The notes below the pieces were generated by a model. It was not told where the DNA came from, did no database searches, and saw only the letters and a list, made by a program, of their open reading frames with translations. A stretch of DNA of 64,000 bases from Paeniglutamicibacter terrestris (GTDB lineage: Bacteria; Actinomycetota; Actinomycetes; Actinomycetales; Micrococcaceae). The stretch spans positions 124,001 through 188,000 of the forward strand of contig NZ_JAAWVT010000005.1 in NCBI RefSeq assembly GCF_012271785.1, written 5' to 3'. Below are positions 46,158 to 54,948 of this stretch, in pieces; the first letter of the stretch is position 1, and every line of letters starts with the position of its first letter. Made by a program: the position numbers and the translations under genes.

Positions 46158-47120
46158 ATGGCAACAACAGATAACCCGGCCCGAACCCCACACGACCAGG
46201 GTGTCCCGCACGCCTACCTGCCCGCCCCCGACGCGGGCGCATCCGCCGACAATCTGGTCCGCAGCAAGCAGGACGACTCGGGACAAAAGCGCAATCTTGC
46301 CTACCCTCCGGCTCCCTTACCTCTGCCCTTCGGTGTGCCGGATAACCACACCCACCTCGACTTCCGCGACGGAGTCGTGAACGTGAGCGTTGCCCAGGCG
46401 CTGGATGCGGCAAATGCCGTAGGTGTTCCAGGTGTTATTCAGGTGGGTTGCGATGTCGAGTCCTCCGAATTTGCCGTTCGTGCCGCGGCGGAGGATTCAC
46501 GCGTCCTGGCTGCGGTGGCCATTCATCCCAACGACGCGGCACGCCTGGCCGAAACCGGTGACCTTGAGGCGGCCATTAGTCGTATCGAGGAGCTGGCGGC
46601 ACATGAGCGTGTACGGGCGGTTGGTGAGACCGGGCTCGATTACTTCCGCACCAAGGAGCCGGGCCGACCGGCACAAGAACGCTCCTTCCGCGAGCACATC
46701 CGCATTGCCCGCGAGCACTCTAAAGCCCTGCAGATACACGATCGTGATGCACATCTCGATGTGGTCCGCGTCCTGAAGGATGAACAGTTGCCCGAACGGG
46801 TGGTCTTCCACTGTTTTTCCGGCGATGCGCAACTGGCGGAGATCTGCAATGAGAACGGCTGGTATCTCTCCTTCTCCGGGACGGTGACATTTAAGAATTC
46901 GCATGATCTGCGTGATGCATTGATGGTAGCCAGACCGGAATTAGTCATGGTTGAAACGGATGCTCCGTTCCTTACTCCGCACCCCTATCGGGGACGTCCG
47001 AACGCCAGCTACTTGATCCCGCAGACGGTGCGATTCATGGCCGAAACCAAGGGGATAGACCTGGAGGAATACTGCCGCACCTTGGCAGCAAATACTCGGC
47101 GTGTCTACGGCGCTTTTTAG
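46158..47120 (+). CDS. tatD: TatD family metal-dependent hydrolase
   Basis: A TIM-barrel metal-dependent hydrolase, usually a DNase/exonuclease in characterised members. The motifs DNHTHLDF (metal site), AVGETGLDYFR (near residue 157), HCFSGD (near 228) and ETDAPFLTPHP (near 268) are all conserved. About 60 N-terminal residues (Pro/Asp-rich, e.g. APLPLPFGVP) precede the DNHTHLDF barrel start and are an actinobacterial extension. ATG at 46158, with GGAAGG about 11 bases upstream. A hairpin follows the stop. Next to rpfB and rsmA, as Rv1008-Rv1010. Confidence 0.93.
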   Translation: MATTDNPARTPHDQGVPHAYLPAPDAGASADNLVRSKQDDSGQKRNLAYPPAPLPLPFGVPDNHTHLDFRDGVVNVSVAQALDAANAVGVPGVIQVGCDVESSEFAVRAAAEDSRVLAAVAIHPNDAARLAETGDLEAAISRIEELAAHERVRAVGETGLDYFRTKEPGRPAQERSFREHIRIAREHSKALQIHDRDAHLDVVRVLKDEQLPERVVFHCFSGDAQLAEICNENGWYLSFSGTVTFKNSHDLRDALMVARPELVMVETDAPFLTPHPYRGRPNASYLIPQTVRFMAETKGIDLEEYCRTLAANTRRVYGAF

Positions 47121-47421
47121 GCGAAGTTATGCCCAAAGCAAGCACAAAGTGCTTGCCACCTTATTACGATTCGGTTACGGTTAACTTTTAGTAGCCGGGA
47201 TCGGGGAAGGTTCCCGGGTGCATTTGACTCTGCGCGCAGCCAGCCTTTGAAAAGGTACGGGCCGCGCGGGACCATCTTTCGGATGGGCGGAATCGGATCG
47301 TACTCGTACCAATCAAGGTGGCACACGGAGGGTAGCGCGAAGCATTGCTAAGCGCACCGTTCACCCGCCGTATTCACCTTGATCTGACCCGTGCCTGGAT
47401 AAAACCTAAGTTTGGAATCCT
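47121..47421. other. tatD-rpfB intergenic with structured leader
   Basis: 301 bases with no gene. It contains a perfect 8-bp hairpin just after tatD and several stems in the rpfB leader: CCGGGA/TCCCGG (47193-47217) and CCATC/GATGG (near 47271-47285). See the findings for the riboswitch question. Confidence 0.6.
47138..47156 (+). terminator. tatD terminator hairpin
   Basis: GCAAGCAC-AAA-GTGCTTGC, a perfect 8-bp stem with a 3-base loop, 17 bases after the tatD stop; there is no long T-run. Confidence 0.6.
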
Positions 47422-48606
47422 GTGCAGAATGTCCTAAAGAATCGCTGGGTGAAAATCGGCGCGCAAGCAGCAGTGCTGACCGCGCTGATCCTCGGTCTGG
47501 TTATGTTCGTCGGATCCGGCAAGACTATCGCCGTAGCCATTGACGGAGAGAACCAAAACGTCTCCACCCGTGCCGCAACCGTGGCCGATGTCTTGAAGGA
47601 CTCCTCGATTACGCTCGATGAGCGGGATGAAGTTTCCCCGGCACTGGATGCACCCGTAGCCGACGGCGAGTTGATTGATATCAAGCGCCACAAAGAGGTC
47701 AACGTGAACATCGATGGCGTGGACCGCGTGGTTCACACCACCGGCTTGACCGTCGCAGATGTCATCGACCAGCTCAACCTCTCCAAGTCTGCTCAGGTTG
47801 ATCAGGGTGCGGCACTTGCCCTGGCCTCGTTGTCCAACCCCATCGATATCTCCACTCCCAAGGATGTATCGATCAAGGTTGATGGCAAGACGAAGAAGTT
47901 GAATACCACCGTTGAAACCGTCGCCGATGCCCTGAGCGAAGCGAAAATCACCGTGGGTAAGAAGGACGAACTCAACGCCAAGGCCACCGACGCAATTGTT
48001 GATGGACTGAAGCTGAAGATCGTTCGCGTGAGCACCAAGACGGTCACCGAAACTAAGACCATCAAGAACGAAACGGACACCGTCAAGGACTCCGACGCTC
48101 TGGTGGGCACCGAGAAGACGCTCACCAAGGGCAAAGACGGCGAACGCACTCTCACCTACACCGTGACGTTGCGAGACGGTAAAGAAGCCAAGCGCAAGCT
48201 CGACAGCGACAAGGTCACCACCAAGCCCGTCGACGAGAAGGTGTCCATCGGCACCAAAGCCAAGCCGAAGCCGAAGGTAGAAGCCAAGACCGAATCGAAC
48301 TCCGGCTCGGACTCCGAATCGAAATCTGAGCCCAAGAAGACCTTCACTCCCGGCAGCGTCTCCGCATCCTGGGCTGCACTGGCTAAGTGCGAATCCGGTG
48401 GAAACTGGTCTATCAACACCGGCAACGGCTACTACGGCGGCCTGCAGTTCTCCGCCAGCAGCTGGCTCGGCGCAGGTGGCGGCAAATATGCGCCCCTGCC
48501 GCACCTTGCCTCTCCCTCGGAACAGGTAGCTACCGCAGAGAAGCTTCGTGCCAACGGCGGCTGGGGTCACTGGCCACATTGCTCCTCCAAGCTCGGACTG
48601 CGCTAG
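47422..48606 (+). CDS. rpfB: resuscitation-promoting factor RpfB-like (DUF348-G5-Rpf)
   Basis: A secreted or membrane-anchored peptidoglycan lytic transglycosylase that helps exit from dormancy. One N-terminal signal/anchor (IGAQAAVLTALILGLVMFVGSG, about 11-33), three ubiquitin-like DUF348 units (about 36-210), a G5 domain (about 210-285, containing TKTIKNETDTVKDSD), a Lys/Ser/Glu-rich linker, and the Rpf domain (about 310-394) with the catalytic Glu in ALAKCESGGNW and the GGLQFSASSW substrate-binding part. GTG at 47422 has GGA upstream. The neighbourhood tatD-rpfB-rsmA-ispE is the same as Rv1008-Rv1011. Length 394 aa. Confidence 0.95.
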   Translation: MQNVLKNRWVKIGAQAAVLTALILGLVMFVGSGKTIAVAIDGENQNVSTRAATVADVLKDSSITLDERDEVSPALDAPVADGELIDIKRHKEVNVNIDGVDRVVHTTGLTVADVIDQLNLSKSAQVDQGAALALASLSNPIDISTPKDVSIKVDGKTKKLNTTVETVADALSEAKITVGKKDELNAKATDAIVDGLKLKIVRVSTKTVTETKTIKNETDTVKDSDALVGTEKTLTKGKDGERTLTYTVTLRDGKEAKRKLDSDKVTTKPVDEKVSIGTKAKPKPKVEAKTESNSGSDSESKSEPKKTFTPGSVSASWAALAKCESGGNWSINTGNGYYGGLQFSASSWLGAGGGKYAPLPHLASPSEQVATAEKLRANGGWGHWPHCSSKLGLR

Positions 48607-48636
48607 GCCCAGACCAAGCACTGTTGCACCAACCAC

Positions 48637-48672
48637 AATGGGTCCCGCCAGCATCTGGCGGGACCCATTTCA
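48637..48672 (+). terminator. rpfB terminator, 15-bp perfect stem
   Basis: AATGGGTCCCGCCAG pairs with CTGGCGGGACCCATT around a CAT loop, followed by TT. Thirty bases after the rpfB stop. Confidence 0.85.
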
Positions 48673-48738
48673 CATTCCCGTCGGATACCTCACCGCACCG
48701 CGCACGCGGGATCGGTCGGGGCGCGTCGGGCCCTGAAC

Positions 48739-48750
48739 TAAGATTGAAAC
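48739..48750 (+). promoter_or_regulatory. leaderless promoter of rsmA
   Basis: TAAGAT (48739-48744) is six bases before the GTG, and there is no ribosome-binding site, the leaderless pattern. Confidence 0.6.
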
Positions 48751-49632
48751 GTGACTTCCGTAGAATCTTCCCCGCCGCCACTGCTCGGAGCGACCGAGAT
48801 CCGCCGCCTCGCCGGTGAACTCGACGTCCGCCCCACCAAGACGCTGGGTCAAAACTTCGTCATCGACGGAAATACCATCCGCCGCATCGTGGCCACCGCC
48901 AAGCTTGATCCCACCGAAACCGTGCTCGAGGTCGGCCCCGGTTTGGGCTCATTGACCCTAGGTCTGCTCGACGCCGCTGCCCGCGTCGTCGCGGTGGAAA
49001 TCGATCCAAAGCTGGCCGCCCGGTTGCCACAGACGGTGACCGAGATGCGACCGGCCAAGGCCGAGAACCTCACGGTCATCCTCTCGGACGCGCTGAAGAT
49101 TACCGAGCTTCCGCACGAACCCACGGCACTGGTGGCCAACCTGCCCTATAACGTTGCCGTGCCCGTGGTGTTGCACCTGCTCGAACACTTCCCCTCGCTA
49201 CGCCATGGCCTGGTCATGGTGCAGGACGAGGTGGCGGACCGCATGGTCGCGGATCCGGGGAACAAAACCTACGGCGTTCCCTCGGTCAAGGGCGCCTGGT
49301 ACGGCACCATGCGCAAGGCCGGCGTCATTGGCATGAACGTTTTCTGGCCAGCACCCAAAATCCGTTCGGGTCTTGTCAGCTTCGAACGCGGGCCACGACC
49401 CGTAACCACCGCCAGCCGCAAAGAAGTTTTTGCGGTCATCGACTCTGCGTTCGCACAGCGTCGCAAGACCTTGCGTGCGGCACTTGCCGGTTGGGCAGGC
49501 TCCCCGACCTTGGCCGAGGAAGCCCTGAAGGTAGCGGGCGTTGACCCGCAGGCCCGCGGCGAAAAGCTCGGTATCAACGAATTCATCGCCATCGCCGAAG
49601 CCAAGGTCGCCGTGGAGCCCGAAGGCAAATGA
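48751..49632 (+). CDS. rsmA: 16S rRNA (adenine(1518)-N6/adenine(1519)-N6)-dimethyltransferase
   Basis: Dimethylates two adjacent adenines in helix 45 of 16S rRNA (KsgA). SAM-binding motif [15 protein letters not shown] (about residue 55) and [10 protein letters not shown] (near 130) with the [10 protein letters not shown]-terminal signature. Leaderless GTG start at 48751. 293 aa, normal. Four-base overlap (ATGA) with ispE. Confidence 0.95.
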   Translation: MTSVESSPPPLLGATEIRRLAGELDVRPTKTLGQNFVIDGNTIRRIVATAKLDPTETVLEVGPGLGSLTLGLLDAAARVVAVEIDPKLAARLPQTVTEMRPAKAENLTVILSDALKITELPHEPTALVANLPYNVAVPVVLHLLEHFPSLRHGLVMVQDEVADRMVADPGNKTYGVPSVKGAWYGTMRKAGVIGMNVFWPAPKIRSGLVSFERGPRPVTTASRKEVFAVIDSAFAQRRKTLRAALAGWAGSPTLAEEALKVAGVDPQARGEKLGINEFIAIAEAKVAVEPEGK

Positions 49633-50570
49633 CCCACACCGTCATTGCCCGCGCACCGGGAAAGATCAACTGCTACTTTAGGGTCGGCCCGCCACGGGAA
49701 GACGGCTACCATTCGGTGGCCAGCCTCTACCTTGCCGTCTCGCTGTACGAAGACGTCGCGGCCACAGCCCGGAGTGATCAGGAGATTCAGGTATCCCTGC
49801 ATCCTGACTCCACCGTCGTCTCGGAACCCGAATCCTTTCCGCTGGGTCCGGATAACCTTGTGGTCAAGGCGGCCATGGCGCTGCGCGAACACACCGGGCA
49901 CTACGCCGGAGTAGATCTCTGCATCACCAAGCGCGTACCAATTGCCGGAGGCATGGGTGGGGGATCGGCTGATGCCGCTGCCACCCTCGTGGCCTGCAAC
50001 GCGCTCTGGGGGACCGGACTGAACCGCGAGGAGTTGGCTCGTCTTGGTGCCCGGCTGGGCGCCGATGTCCCCTTCGCACTTCAGGGCGGTGCTGCCGTGG
50101 GTCTGGGCGTGGGTGATGAACTGGCACCGCTGCTGCTGCGCACACGTACCGACTGGGTGCTGGTTCCTGCCTCCTATGGACTTTCCACGCCGCGGGTTTA
50201 CGGCATGCTTGATCGGCTCCGCGCCCACGAGGATGTTCAAACTCCCACGGAAGTCGACCCGATGATGGTCGGCGCCCTGCTCGATGGTGACCTTGATGCC
50301 TTGGCACCGCTGCTGGCCAACGATATGACCCGCGCCGCGCTGGCACTGGCACCGGAACTCGGTGTGGTTCGCGACTTGGGCGAGGCGGCCGGTGCGTTGC
50401 ACGCGCTGGTCTCCGGATCGGGGCCCACGCTGGCGCTGCTGGCACGTAATGAGGCCCATGGAGCTCAGATCATCAACCAACTTTCCGACGAAGCGGGCGT
50501 AGCAACACTGCAGGTTCATGGCCCGGTTTCCGGCGCCATCATCCTGCCTGCACACCCCGAATCCCTCTAA
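49629..50570 (+). CDS. ispE: 4-diphosphocytidyl-2-C-methyl-D-erythritol kinase
   Basis: GHMP kinase of the MEP isoprenoid pathway, phosphorylating CDP-ME. Motif 2 [17 protein letters not shown] (near 100) is the ATP-binding loop; [13 protein letters not shown] near residue 260 is GHMP motif 3. Translationally coupled to rsmA. The MEP product feeds the polyprenyl phosphates used by Pmt and LCP systems. Confidence 0.95.
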   Translation: MTHTVIARAPGKINCYFRVGPPREDGYHSVASLYLAVSLYEDVAATARSDQEIQVSLHPDSTVVSEPESFPLGPDNLVVKAAMALREHTGHYAGVDLCITKRVPIAGGMGGGSADAAATLVACNALWGTGLNREELARLGARLGADVPFALQGGAAVGLGVGDELAPLLLRTRTDWVLVPASYGLSTPRVYGMLDRLRAHEDVQTPTEVDPMMVGALLDGDLDALAPLLANDMTRAALALAPELGVVRDLGEAAGALHALVSGSGPTLALLARNEAHGAQIINQLSDEAGVATLQVHGPVSGAIILPAHPESL

Positions 50571-50586
50571 CAAGGAGCACCCAACC

Positions 50587-52395
50587 GTGGCCCATCTGCT
50601 CGGCGCCGAAAATGTTTCCATGTCCTTCGGTACGCGTACCGTTTTGGACAAGCTCTCACTGGGCCTGGAAGACGGGGACCGCATCGGCATGGTCGGGCGC
50701 AACGGCGACGGTAAATCCACGCTCATGCGTCTGCTGGCCGGCCGCATGAGCCCGGATGAGGGCCGGGTGACCAAGCGCGGAGACGTGCGCGTGGCCTACC
50801 TGGACCAGACCGACGTGCTCGACGGAGCGCTCAGCGTCGGTGAAGCCATCGTGGGGGAGGCCGCCGACCACGAGTGGGCCTCCAACCCGCTGGTCCGCGA
50901 GGTCATGGGCGGGCTGGTCGGCGAGGTGGATTGGCACGCCGAAGTTAACTCGCTCTCCGGTGGTCAGAAGCGTCGTGTCGCGTTGGCCAAGCTGCTCATC
51001 GGTGAACATGAAGTGATCATGCTTGACGAACCGACCAACCACCTGGACGTTGAGGGTGTCGCTTGGCTGGCCAAACACCTCAAAAACCGGTGGCGTGCCA
51101 ACTCCAATAGTCTTCTGGTTGTCACCCACGACCGTTGGTTCTTGGACGAAATTTGCACACGGACCTGGGAAGTTCACGACGGTATCGTTGACCCGTTTGA
51201 TGGTGGCTACGCCGCCTATGTGCTGGCTCGTGCCGAGCGCGACCGCACCGCCTCGGTGGTGGAGAGCAAACGCCAACAATTGGTGAAGAAGGAACTGGCC
51301 TGGCTGCGCCGCGGTGCCCCGGCCCGCACCGCCAAGCCCAAGTTCCGCATCGAGGCAGCCAACACGCTCATTGCCGACGTGCCAGCAGCCCGCGACACCG
51401 TGGAACTGAACAAGATGGCCACCGCGCGTTTGGGCAAGGACGTGCTCGATCTGGAACACGTCTCGTTGGACTTCGGCACCGGCAAACCAATCTTCAACAA
51501 CATCACCTTCCGTCTGGCACCCGGTGAACGAGTGGGCATTGTGGGTGTTAACGGCGCCGGAAAGTCGACGCTCCTGCGCCTACTGAACGGCGAAATCGAA
51601 CCCACCTCCGGTGTTATGAAGCGTGGCAAGACCGTCAAAACCGCCATCTTGACCCAGGAGGTCAAGGAACTCGACGAGGTCAAGGACATGCGCCTGATCG
51701 AAGTCATCAAGTCCGAGCGGATGTCCTTCGAGGTTGGCGGCAAGGAAATATCGGCCGGGCAGCTCGCCGAACAACTGGGCTTTGGCACCGACAAACAGTG
51801 GACCACGGTGAAGGAACTCTCCGGTGGTGAGCGCCGCCGCCTGCAGCTGTTGCGCCTGCTCATCGGCGAACCCAACGTACTCATGCTTGATGAGCCGACC
51901 AATGACCTGGACACCGATACTCTCGCGGCCATTGAGGACATGCTCGATGGCTGGCCCGGCACGCTTGTAGTCGTCAGCCACGACCGCTACCTGCTCGAAC
52001 GCGTCACCGATCACCAGATTGCCTTATTGGGCGATGGAAAGCTGCGCGGGTTGCCCGGCGGCGTTGACCAGTACCTAGAGCTACGGGCTGGTGCACAGAG
52101 CAGTGGAAATACCGGCGCGCCGACCGACAAATCGGGTTCCGCCACCGATGCTGTGGCTTCGGGGCCCAGCGAAGCGGAGAAGCGTGAGGCTCGAAAAGAG
52201 ATGAATCGTCTCGAGCGTCAAATGGGCAAGCTTGAAACGCTGATCAAGAAGCTTCACGCCGAGATGGCACTGGCCTCCGAATCCATGAAGTTTGACCAGG
52301 TCTCCACGCTCAACGCCACCTTGCGGGGTGTTGAGGCGGAAAAGGAAGAATTGGAAATGGTCTGGCTTGAAGCCGCGGAGACTCTGGGTGAGTAG
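50587..52395 (+). CDS. ABC-F family ATP-binding protein (Uup/EttA-like)
   Basis: A soluble protein with two ABC ATPase domains and no membrane helices, 602 aa from GTG at 50587 (AAGGAG upstream). Walker A GRNGDGKST (N) and GVNGAGKST (C), signatures LSGGQKRR and LSGGERRR, and Walker B VIMLDEPTNHLD/VLMLDEPTNDLD are intact. The interdomain region contains the AWLRRGAPARTAKPKF motif typical of Uup-like ABC-F, and the C-terminus is a coiled coil (about 540-600). Some ABC-F proteins protect ribosomes from antibiotics; this type more likely acts on translation or DNA. It follows ispE, as in many Arthrobacter-type genomes. Confidence 0.92.
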   Translation: MAHLLGAENVSMSFGTRTVLDKLSLGLEDGDRIGMVGRNGDGKSTLMRLLAGRMSPDEGRVTKRGDVRVAYLDQTDVLDGALSVGEAIVGEAADHEWASNPLVREVMGGLVGEVDWHAEVNSLSGGQKRRVALAKLLIGEHEVIMLDEPTNHLDVEGVAWLAKHLKNRWRANSNSLLVVTHDRWFLDEICTRTWEVHDGIVDPFDGGYAAYVLARAERDRTASVVESKRQQLVKKELAWLRRGAPARTAKPKFRIEAANTLIADVPAARDTVELNKMATARLGKDVLDLEHVSLDFGTGKPIFNNITFRLAPGERVGIVGVNGAGKSTLLRLLNGEIEPTSGVMKRGKTVKTAILTQEVKELDEVKDMRLIEVIKSERMSFEVGGKEISAGQLAEQLGFGTDKQWTTVKELSGGERRRLQLLRLLIGEPNVLMLDEPTNDLDTDTLAAIEDMLDGWPGTLVVVSHDRYLLERVTDHQIALLGDGKLRGLPGGVDQYLELRAGAQSSGNTGAPTDKSGSATDAVASGPSEAEKREARKEMNRLERQMGKLETLIKKLHAEMALASESMKFDQVSTLNATLRGVEAEKEELEMVWLEAAETLGE

Positions 52396-52423
52396 GAATC
52401 ACTAAACGGTGTATTTATTACCC

Positions 52424-52452
52424 TTGACATCCTCAAGGCAGACTGCTTTTAT
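52424..52452 (+). promoter_or_regulatory. sigma-70-type promoter of the LuxR operon
   Basis: TTGACA (52424-52429), 17-base spacer, TTTTAT (52447-52452), in the gap before the LuxR genes. Confidence 0.6.
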
Positions 52453-52467
52453 GTGATTGTGATCATA
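52452..52467. promoter_or_regulatory. CRP/GlxR-like palindrome
   Basis: TGTGA-TTGTGA-TCATA is close to the TGTGA-N6-TCACA consensus. It begins inside the -10 element and covers the probable transcription start, so it would repress this promoter. Confidence 0.4.
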
Positions 52468-52539
52468 TCCATTTGGGGTGGGTTGGTCATGGCAAGAACG
52501 TGTCGTTGGGAACTCGGTGATTGAATAAATGTAGTGCTT

Positions 52540-52555
52540 CGTATGTCACGATACG
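52540..52555. promoter_or_regulatory. inverted repeat CGTAT-N6-ATACG
   Basis: Perfect 5-base arms around six bases, 75 bases after the CRP-like site and in the presumed leader of the first LuxR gene. Confidence 0.35.
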
Positions 52556-52632
52556 GAGGCAATCCGTCCAAGGATTCTGACAATGCGTTAGTCGAGACTT
52601 CGGCCATCCGTGGGGGTGGTATCACGAAGTAA

Positions 52633-54948
52633 ATGCATTACTGGGGGCACTACGTGAATGCAATCGTTGGTTTTTCTGCATCGTCATACGCTTATGTACG
52701 GGGTGGATCGGACACCTTTTCCGGCGCAGTTGAGGACTTGGCTTCTGCCCTGCGGGCAAACCGTGGAGTTGTGCTCCGAGGTTGTGCTGGTGCCGGACAC
52801 ACGGAGGTCATCCAATCCGCATTGGAATCCCTCGGCTGGTCAACCGTAATGAACGTGGTTGGCACCGGATATGCAAAAAATATCCGCTGGGGAGCCTTGA
52901 TGTTTCTGCTCTCGAAATTTGGTTTGAACCCTGATTCTTCCGTTTCGCACGTCTGTAGTGCCCTGAACGAATGGATTGAACAGGAATCAGCCAGTGGTTC
53001 GCGCGTCATTCAAGTCTTGCGCCCCGATCTTCTCGATCCATACTCGCGCACGGCTATCATGCGTCTGGCCAGCCGAGGTGGGGCTCGTGTGGTTGTTTTA
53101 TGTGAAAACCACCACCCACTTGATCCTGAAACCGCAAGCCAACTAGCCAACGGGACGTACGCTTCGATCGACCTTAGCCCCGTCGGACTTGCCGAATCAG
53201 GGAAAATTCTTCAACGGTGGCTGAGCGTAAAAGTATCCCCGGCTGCGGTCTTACTGCTCTGGGAGCTGTCCCATGGCGCTCTGGGCAAGCTTCATCAAGC
53301 GATGATATCGATGCAGCAATCCGGGTCCCTTATCGAAAACCAAGGGGTCTTTGTGATTGCGCCCGTGCTTCAGGGCGTCGCAGAATCGGCCGTCAAAGAC
53401 ACCGTGAGTTCGAGTTTGGAATGGTCGAGCGTTGAAGCGAGTTCAAGTCTAGATTCGCTGCATTCAGCTGCTCCCAGCAACCCAAGTGATGTTGCCCGGT
53501 TTATCAATCAGGTCCACAAGATCGAACTTCCTCTCGAGCGCGCCATCATTCGACAGCGTCTTCAAGTGAACATCAATAGCCTGATGCGAAATGGCGCAGA
53601 GATTAGCAAACACGATGCGGACTCGTGGCTGCTGGGGCAACTGGAAATCCTGTCTATTGCTCTGGCTCTCGAAGACGGATTGCTCACCGAAGCAAAAAAT
53701 TCGTGCAGTATTTTCAGTGTCGGTTCGTCCACTCTAGAAAATGGTCCATGGATCAACGACGTGGAGTGGCTGGAGGCAGCCTCGTTAGTAGCTCAGGTGG
53801 CTGCTTTCAGCAACGATGAAGAACATTTTTCCGTTCTGGCCTCGGCCATTGAAAGGCGGTACGAACGCCTCGATGGTGCGATCCTCGGTGGAGCAAAAAA
53901 TCCCAGCCACGATAGGCTGCGAAGATTTGATCGCGCCATGCTCACCGCCCACTTTGCACGCGGAGACTGGCAACGCGCTCAGGTAGTGGCCTTGCGGATG
54001 GTGGATGCTCCATACGCGGATACACGTTCGTTGGAAGAAGCACATTTCATGTTGGCAGTGATGGCCACCAACGCCGGCGCGTGGGACATTGCACGGGAGT
54101 TGATCGAGCCGATTTTCGTACAGTCGACGTATCTTGAAACTCCCTTACGTGCCTCGACACAAGCGCTCCTGGCCTACGTCTCTGCCCAACTTGGTGACAT
54201 GCTCAAAAGCGAAGGTCTTTGCATGGCAGCGAATGGTGGCGGACCACCGGCACCATTCTGCGCGGAGATGATTCGAAACTATTACTTACTGCTGACCGTT
54301 AATTTGCTGGGCAACAGTGGTGCCCAGACAGACGTTTCGCAGATTGAAGAGCAACTGAAGCTGTTCTCCGCCATACCAGCCTTCAGCGGCAGGGTCGATT
54401 TGGCGCTGCAATTGACGCAGCAGAAGTACGTTGCTGATGTGGCGCCAGATGAGGATGGGATTGGTAAATCGGCCCTGACACTGGCCTTGGCGGATCTCAC
54501 GGTGGCGCTGAAAAGTGAGGATGAAACCGATATTGTCGAGGCGTTGCTCTCCGTCGCTGTGGGCGGGATGGCACATGTTGTCCGATGCAGAAGCAACGCC
54601 GTGGTTGCCCGGTTGGGGCAACGCTCGAAGCGGATTCTCTCCGGGAAGATGCAAAGGCTGTCCCGGGAACAGCTCTCCTTGGGCCTCGATTTGACGGCGC
54701 CAGAGAGCTTCGAAGGGCGTCATGACTATTGGGCGGCAGCACTTACGCACAAGGAGAATCGGGTCCTTGATTTAGTGGCCAAGGGGCTGTCAAACGCCCA
54801 AGTTGCGTCGCTTGAAGGTGTATCGGTACGAACCGTGGAGGGGCACCTCTACCAAATCTACTCGAAGCTAAGCCTCCACGGTCGGGCCGACCTCAAGACC
54901 ATGGTCGGAGCCGTAGAACCTAGAGTCCCAGTTCTGGTGAACTCATGA
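52633..54948 (+). CDS. LuxR-type regulator with ATPase-like N-terminus, degenerate Walker A
   Basis: A 771-residue regulator with an N-terminal P-loop-like region, a large helical middle and a C-terminal LuxR HTH (about 704-760; LTHKENRVLDLVAKGLSNAQVAS...TVEGHLYQIYSKL). The P-loop reads GCAGAGHT (residues 50-57): His56 stands where catalytic Lys belongs, so ATP hydrolysis is unlikely. It is a LAL/MalT-like architecture. Start is either ATG at 52633 or GTG at 52654 (GGGGG upstream is better placed). The stop overlaps the next gene (ATGA). The codon use is less GC-biased than in the housekeeping genes. Confidence 0.82.
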   Translation: MHYWGHYVNAIVGFSASSYAYVRGGSDTFSGAVEDLASALRANRGVVLRGCAGAGHTEVIQSALESLGWSTVMNVVGTGYAKNIRWGALMFLLSKFGLNPDSSVSHVCSALNEWIEQESASGSRVIQVLRPDLLDPYSRTAIMRLASRGGARVVVLCENHHPLDPETASQLANGTYASIDLSPVGLAESGKILQRWLSVKVSPAAVLLLWELSHGALGKLHQAMISMQQSGSLIENQGVFVIAPVLQGVAESAVKDTVSSSLEWSSVEASSSLDSLHSAAPSNPSDVARFINQVHKIELPLERAIIRQRLQVNINSLMRNGAEISKHDADSWLLGQLEILSIALALEDGLLTEAKNSCSIFSVGSSTLENGPWINDVEWLEAASLVAQVAAFSNDEEHFSVLASAIERRYERLDGAILGGAKNPSHDRLRRFDRAMLTAHFARGDWQRAQVVALRMVDAPYADTRSLEEAHFMLAVMATNAGAWDIARELIEPIFVQSTYLETPLRASTQALLAYVSAQLGDMLKSEGLCMAANGGGPPAPFCAEMIRNYYLLLTVNLLGNSGAQTDVSQIEEQLKLFSAIPAFSGRVDLALQLTQQKYVADVAPDEDGIGKSALTLALADLTVALKSEDETDIVEALLSVAVGGMAHVVRCRSNAVVARLGQRSKRILSGKMQRLSREQLSLGLDLTAPESFEGRHDYWAAALTHKENRVLDLVAKGLSNAQVASLEGVSVRTVEGHLYQIYSKLSLHGRADLKTMVGAVEPRVPVLVNS

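Noticed and set aside
47160-47421. ydaO/c-di-AMP riboswitch call for the rpfB leader
   Set aside because: Context is right but the hallmark GTCAGCTAACC 3' segment is missing; kept only as a question to test.
47434-48654. A 406-codon open frame on the reverse strand across rpfB
   Set aside because: It is the mirror of a high-GC gene; the forward frame encodes clear DUF348, G5 and Rpf domains.
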